Source: Bacteroidales bacterium (GTDB lineage Bacteria > Bacteroidota > Bacteroidia > Bacteroidales > JAOZVK01). Taken from it: a stretch of DNA of 10,260 nucleotides. The position numbers were made by a program, and so were the translations under genes. Below, one piece after another: positions 7,289 through 10,260 of this stretch (positions are counted from its first letter, which is position 1; the number at the start of each line of letters is the position of its first letter). The notes under the pieces are model-generated. The model saw nothing but the letters and a program-made list of their open reading frames with translations, searched no databases and was not told where the DNA came from. The stretch is taken from the NCBI GenBank assembly GCA_029938185.1, contig JAOZVK010000171.1, positions 1 to 10,260 of the forward strand, given 5' to 3'.

Positions 7289-7536
7289 TTAAATGTTTTT
7301 TATCAATGGTAATATAAAATTAAATATTTTATTTACCGATTCCTCTATTGTCATTTTGCTCGTAATTTCGACATCATATTTATGAGGTATCTCAAATGGA
7401 AAGTCAATTTCAGTAAAGTTTTTAGTTCTCCTGCTCTTGCTTTTTTGTATAAACCTTTTATGTCTCTTTTTTCACAAATTTCAAGTGGTGCAATGGCAAT
7501 ATCTAACGCACCTATTAAGCACCCATACAAAAGTTT
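7289..7536 (-). pseudogene. cysC: APS-kinase-like (CysC) C-terminal remnant, frameshifted
   Basis: Translating the minus strand from about 7500 gives APLEICEKRDIKGLYKKARA, closely matching the adenylylsulfate kinase (PF01583) signature around PLE-C-RD-KGLYKKARAGE. After AGELK the frame breaks at the five-T run at 7419-7423. Shifting by one base restores NFTEIDFPFEIPHKYD and a tail ending PLIKNI before TAA at 7291-7289, as in real CysC C-termini. Only the last 70-80 of about 200 residues remain; the P-loop half is missing and a stop (7539-7537) precedes the remnant. This is therefore a decayed gene fragment, unless the frameshift is a sequencing error, which would not explain the missing N-terminus. 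Intact relatives make PAPS for sulfation, or phosphorylate nucleotide intermediates as in the Campylobacter methyl-phosphoramidate capsule pathway. It sits directly upstream of wzt. Confidence 0.65.
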
Positions 7537-7556
7537 TTACCTATTTAGTATAGAGC

Positions 7557-7691
7557 TTACTTTTTTGAAATACCGTTTATTATATATCTTGCGTAAGCAA
7601 CATTAAATAGGTCGAAGACCTTACATTTGACACTAACTCCATATTTTTTTTCTACTTTATCTTCAAAATGTTTTTCAAAATCTTTCGACCT
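7557..7691 (-). pseudogene. Unidentified short coding remnant
   Basis: An open stretch of 44 codons ends at TAA 7559-7557 and has a protein-like composition (FEKHFEDKVEKKYGVSVKCK, then VFDLFNVAYARYIINGISKK). It has no start codon, and an in-frame TGA lies just upstream, so it looks like the tail of a lost gene. I do not recognise the family. Together with the CysC fragment it accounts for most of the 432-base gap between wzt and the AAA-ATPase genes; the rest (7537-7556 and 7692-7714) shows nothing I can name, and I see no convincing promoter or terminator in this gap. Confidence 0.3.
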
Positions 7692-7714
7692 GTGCAATCA
7701 AAAGTTCGATTGGT

Positions 7715-9262
7715 TTATTTTGCTAATTTTTCATATTCAAACATAGAAATATTTTGGATTTTTGTATCAAATTCAATTCCTATTAAAAAAATATCTTTAT
7801 TTTCTGATAAATATTTTTCATAATATTTATTGTCTTTTATTTGTTGTAAAGCATTTTTGGGGTTTGTTTTCATCTTAAATTCAAAAATATAAATTGCAGG
7901 TTTCATTATTACTACAAGGTCTATTTTTCCTTTGTTGGTTTGTTCTTCAGCATAAGTATCTAAGCCTATTCCAGCAAAAAAGGTGTAAAACATGGAGCTA
8001 TAAAAACCCTCATATTCTGATATGTTATTTTTTCTATACCAATCTATTGGAATACCTGAAAAATAGGAATGAAACGCTGCTTGTAAATTTTGCGGTTTTT
8101 TATCATAAAGCGAGAAGTATATTTTTTCTACAAGTTTAGTTCGTTTTGATGAGCTTGAACCTGCTCCGTAAAACATTCTAAAAACATAAGCAGTAAGTCC
8201 CATTTTTACTTCAAGGTTTGGAATTTTTAGTCGGTAAATATATTCCGAACCTATTTGGATAACTTCTTTTATTGTCAAGTATCCAGTTTGATATAATAGT
8301 ACTTCTAAATCTATATTATGTATATCAAATTCTTTCATTTGAGTCCCACTTATGCTAATGTTTTGTAAATCTGGGATATGAAATTTTCTTTCTTTTATCA
8401 GATTAAGTAAAAATGTTGGTGTGCCAGTTTCGAACCAATGTGCAATATATTTTTTATTCCATAAAAACATTAAAATATCATAAGGATTATAAACTGATTC
8501 TCCTGTGAAATTATAACCATTATACCATTCTTTAACTTTTTCTAAATCTACATCGTGCAAATAATCAGCAAAAATTGTTTCGAGGTCATTTTGTGTGTAT
8601 CCACAAATATCTGCATATTTTTCTTCAAGCGAAATATCCGTAATATTGTTTAGTTTACTAAAAATACTTGTTTTACTAAACTTTGAAACTCCTGTAAGAA
8701 AAACAAATTTTATATAATTGCTTGCATCTTTTAAGACTGAATAAAAGCTGGCAAGTTCTTTTCTTATTTCGTCTACACCCGTTTCTGTAAGGTTGTCAAG
8801 TAAGGGTTTGTCGTATTCGTCTATTAGAATTACAACGGGTTGTTGGTATTTTTCATTCAGTTTTATTATTAATTCATGAAAACGTTTTGGTATAAAATTT
8901 TCTGTTAGTTTTATATTATAATCTTTAGCTGTATATCGTAAAGAAAAATCTATTGATTGATGTAATTGTAATATATTATTTACTGTTCCTCCACCAAAAC
9001 TGATTTTTATAACAGGATATTTTACCGACCAGTCCCAGTTATTTTCTAAATACAAACCTTTGAAAATATCTTTTTTGCCAGCAAAAGCTGCATATAATGT
9101 GTCTATAAGTAATGATTTTCCAAAACGGCGAGGACGTGATAAAAAATAATACCTTTGTCCATCATCTACAAGTTTTTTTATAAACATTGTTTTATCAACG
9201 TAACAAAAATTTTCTTCTATTATTTGACTTATTTCTGTTCTGGCTATTGGTAATTTTTTCAT
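7715..9262 (-). CDS. AAA-ATPase / PD-(D/E)XK nuclease-like protein
   Basis: This complete 515-residue protein has two domains. The N-terminal AAA-ATPase_like domain (PF09820) covers about 1-230, with FCYVDKTMFI near 19-28, the P-loop RPRRFGKSL at 43-51, Walker B VVILIDEYDKP at 143-153, and FLTGVSKFSKTSIFSKLNN at 188-206, a sensor-like segment. The C-terminal PDDEXK_9 domain (PF08011), about 415-500, has the nuclease-like catalytic pattern with GKID (Asp448) followed by EFK (Glu461, Lys463). Such proteins are multiplied in Bacteroidota genomes; their function is not established, and ATP-driven nucleic-acid cleavage is a prediction. It begins 3 bases after the stop of its upstream paralogue, with no Shine-Dalgarno sequence. 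All motifs look intact. It ends at the 432-base decayed spacer before wzt and is probably unrelated in function to the polysaccharide operon. Confidence 0.9.
   Translation of the reverse strand: MKKLPIARTEISQIIEENFCYVDKTMFIKKLVDDGQRYYFLSRPRRFGKSLLIDTLYAAFAGKKDIFKGLYLENNWDWSVKYPVIKISFGGGTVNNILQLHQSIDFSLRYTAKDYNIKLTENFIPKRFHELIIKLNEKYQQPVVILIDEYDKPLLDNLTETGVDEIRKELASFYSVLKDASNYIKFVFLTGVSKFSKTSIFSKLNNITDISLEEKYADICGYTQNDLETIFADYLHDVDLEKVKEWYNGYNFTGESVYNPYDILMFLWNKKYIAHWFETGTPTFLLNLIKERKFHIPDLQNISISGTQMKEFDIHNIDLEVLLYQTGYLTIKEVIQIGSEYIYRLKIPNLEVKMGLTAYVFRMFYGAGSSSSKRTKLVEKIYFSLYDKKPQNLQAAFHSYFSGIPIDWYRKNNISEYEGFYSSMFYTFFAGIGLDTYAEEQTNKGKIDLVVIMKPAIYIFEFKMKTNPKNALQQIKDNKYYEKYLSENKDIFLIGIEFDTKIQNISMFEYEKLAK
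8641..8703. repeat. Near-identical direct repeat, copy 1 (within AAA paralogues)
   Basis: These 63 bases match 10198-10260 with one mismatch (G/A) by eye. The match continues leftward to 8583 versus 10140 with about six further differences over 58 bases. Beyond that the paralogues diverge strongly. The repeat encodes the FLTGVSKFSKTSIFSKLNN segment of the ATPase domain. Confidence 0.85.
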
Positions 9263-9265
9263 AGT

Positions 9266-10260
9266 TTAGTTGTTAATTAAAAATTTTTCACATTCAAAAT
9301 CAGAGATATTTCTAAGGGCTTCGTCAAATTCGATACCTATTAAAAAAATTTCTTTATTTTCGGATAAATATTTTTCATGATATTTTTTATTCTTTATTTG
9401 TTGTAGTGCATTTTGTTTTATCTTTTTCATTTTAATTTCAAAAATAAAAATAGCCTCATCAGTTATTACCGTAAAATCTATTCTACCTTTGTTAGTAGTA
9501 TCCTCGTTTTTTATGTTTAGACCAAGAGAAGCAAAAAACACATAAAACATTGAACAATAAAAACCTTCGTATTCTGCAATATTATTTTTTTTAAACCACT
9601 CATGCGAAACTCCAGCAAATAGAGACTGAAATGCTTTGTGCAGTTGTTCTGGTTTTTTGTCTTCAATAGAAAAATAAAGAGCTTGCGATAGTCCAGTTCT
9701 TTCATAAGAATTTACCATTGCTGCATAAAAATAGTTCATCAGGTAGTCGTTGAAACCAAATCGAACTTCAAGGTTTGGAATTTTAAGAGTATAGTATGTT
9801 TGAACTCCTATTTTTCTTCTTTCTTTTATGGTTAAATAACCAGTTTGGAAAAGCAAAACTTCTAATTGAATATTGTTTATATCAAACTCATCTAACTGAG
9901 TTTCGGAAACTCGTAGTTCCTCTAATTGTGGAATATAGAATTTTTTTTCTTTAATTATATCAAGTAAAAATGTGGGAGTGCCTGTTTTGAACCAGTGTGG
10001 TTTATATTCTTTATTCCACAAAAACATAAGAACATCATATGGATTATAAACAGAACTTCCTCTGAAATTATAACCATTATACCATAATTTAACTTCTTTT
10101 AAATCAACTCCAACAAGGTGTTCCTCAAAAACCGTTTCAAGGTCGGTTTGTGTGTATCCACAAATATCAGCATATTTTTTTTCAAGAGAAATATCTGTAA
10201 TATTATTTAGTTTACTAAAAATACTTGTTTTACTAAACTTTGAAACTCCTGTAAGAAAAA
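9266..10260 (-). CDS. AAA-ATPase / PD-(D/E)XK paralogue, N-terminus outside window
   Basis: The frame stays open from the stop at 9266-9268 to the right edge, giving 330 residues that align with residues 186-515 of the neighbouring 515-residue protein. The Met at 10027 is internal (…DVLMFLWNK, matching DILMFLWNK in the neighbour), so it is not the start. The visible part begins FLTGVSKFSKTSIFSKLNN, continues through ITDISLEKKYADICGY and YNGYNF, and ends in the PDDEXK_9 domain, with GRIDF (nuclease Asp) followed by IFEIKMK (Glu-x-Lys). The nuclease pattern is intact. The C-terminal tail diverges from the neighbour only modestly (LSENKEIFLIGIEFD against LSENKDIFLIGIEFD). Three bases separate this gene from the next, so the pair is probably co-transcribed. 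The Walker motifs must lie outside the window; the gene is cut by the window edge, not by mutation as far as can be seen. Confidence 0.9.
   Translation of the reverse strand, partial: FLTGVSKFSKTSIFSKLNNITDISLEKKYADICGYTQTDLETVFEEHLVGVDLKEVKLWYNGYNFRGSSVYNPYDVLMFLWNKEYKPHWFKTGTPTFLLDIIKEKKFYIPQLEELRVSETQLDEFDINNIQLEVLLFQTGYLTIKERRKIGVQTYYTLKIPNLEVRFGFNDYLMNYFYAAMVNSYERTGLSQALYFSIEDKKPEQLHKAFQSLFAGVSHEWFKKNNIAEYEGFYCSMFYVFFASLGLNIKNEDTTNKGRIDFTVITDEAIFIFEIKMKKIKQNALQQIKNKKYHEKYLSENKEIFLIGIEFDEALRNISDFECEKFLINN
10198..10260. repeat. Near-identical direct repeat, copy 2 (reaches window edge)
   Basis: This is the second copy of the 63-base segment at 8641-8703, with one visible mismatch. It reaches the last base of the window, so its true right end is unknown. 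It lies in the same position of the paralogous gene as copy 1. Confidence 0.85.

Noticed and set aside
6930..7292. Plus-strand open frame of 120 codons
   Set aside because: It is opposite the conserved ATPase half of wzt, where long antisense frames arise from codon constraint.
7382..7606. Plus-strand open frame of 74 codons in the gap upstream of wzt
   Set aside because: The opposite strand here reads as a CysC C-terminus in two frames, so this is the antisense shadow of a remnant.
7610..7620. Small inverted repeat GGTC-GAA-GACC
   Set aside because: A 4-bp stem with a 3-base loop and no T-run after it on either strand is too weak for a terminator or attachment site.
7894..8139. Plus-strand open frame of 81 codons
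   Set aside because: It is antisense to the PDDEXK_9 domain of the 7715-9262 gene and has no supporting motif.
9517..9705. Minus-strand open frame of 62 codons
   Set aside because: It is in a different frame inside the second paralogue, whose own frame is open and homologous.
9266..10027. Treating the Met at 10027 as the start of the second AAA/PD-(D/E)XK gene
   Set aside because: The frame continues to the window edge and aligns with its paralogue through the ATPase sensor segment, so this Met is internal.

Overview
The window is very AT-rich (roughly a quarter G+C by eye) and every supportable gene lies on the minus strand, so transcription runs from high to low coordinates. No start codon has a clear Shine-Dalgarno sequence in front of it. 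That, the AT-rich coding style and the several AAA-ATPase/PD-(D/E)XK proteins (Pfam AAA-ATPase_like plus PDDEXK_9) suggest a Bacteroidota genome, probably Bacteroidales-like. This taxonomic call is an inference, and nothing here fixes genus or species.

Layout in transcription order: (1) 10260-9266 and 9262-7715 are two tandem paralogous AAA-ATPase/PD-(D/E)XK genes; the first runs off the window, and only 3 bases separate them. (2) 7714-7283 has no intact gene. It holds the frameshifted C-terminal third of an APS-kinase-like (CysC) gene and a short unidentified coding remnant. (3) 7282-665 is a tightly packed six-gene run with overlaps or gaps of a few bases: a Wzt-type polysaccharide-export ATPase with a C-terminal cargo domain, a LicC-like nucleotidyltransferase, an archaeal-type phosphoglycerate-mutase-like metalloenzyme, a SAM methyltransferase, an Asp/Glu-racemase-family protein, and a fusion of a CDP-glycerol-glycerophosphotransferase-like domain with a SAM methyltransferase. 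(4) 664-536 is a short spacer. (5) 535-1 is the N-terminal part of a third AAA-ATPase_like gene that runs off the window.

The six-gene run reads as the decoration and export end of a surface-polysaccharide locus (O-antigen or capsule, ABC-transporter type). The most interesting idea is a pathway in which a small phosphorylated alcohol or amino-acid-derived compound is made or remodelled by the mutase-like enzyme and the racemase homologue, activated as an NDP (probably CDP) derivative by the LicC-like enzyme, and transferred to the glycan by the phosphotransferase domain. The two methyltransferases would methylate it. The Wzt C-terminal domain could then recognise the finished end before export. 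The catalytic classes are well supported; the substrate and the order of steps are inferred. No Wzm permease is present in the window.
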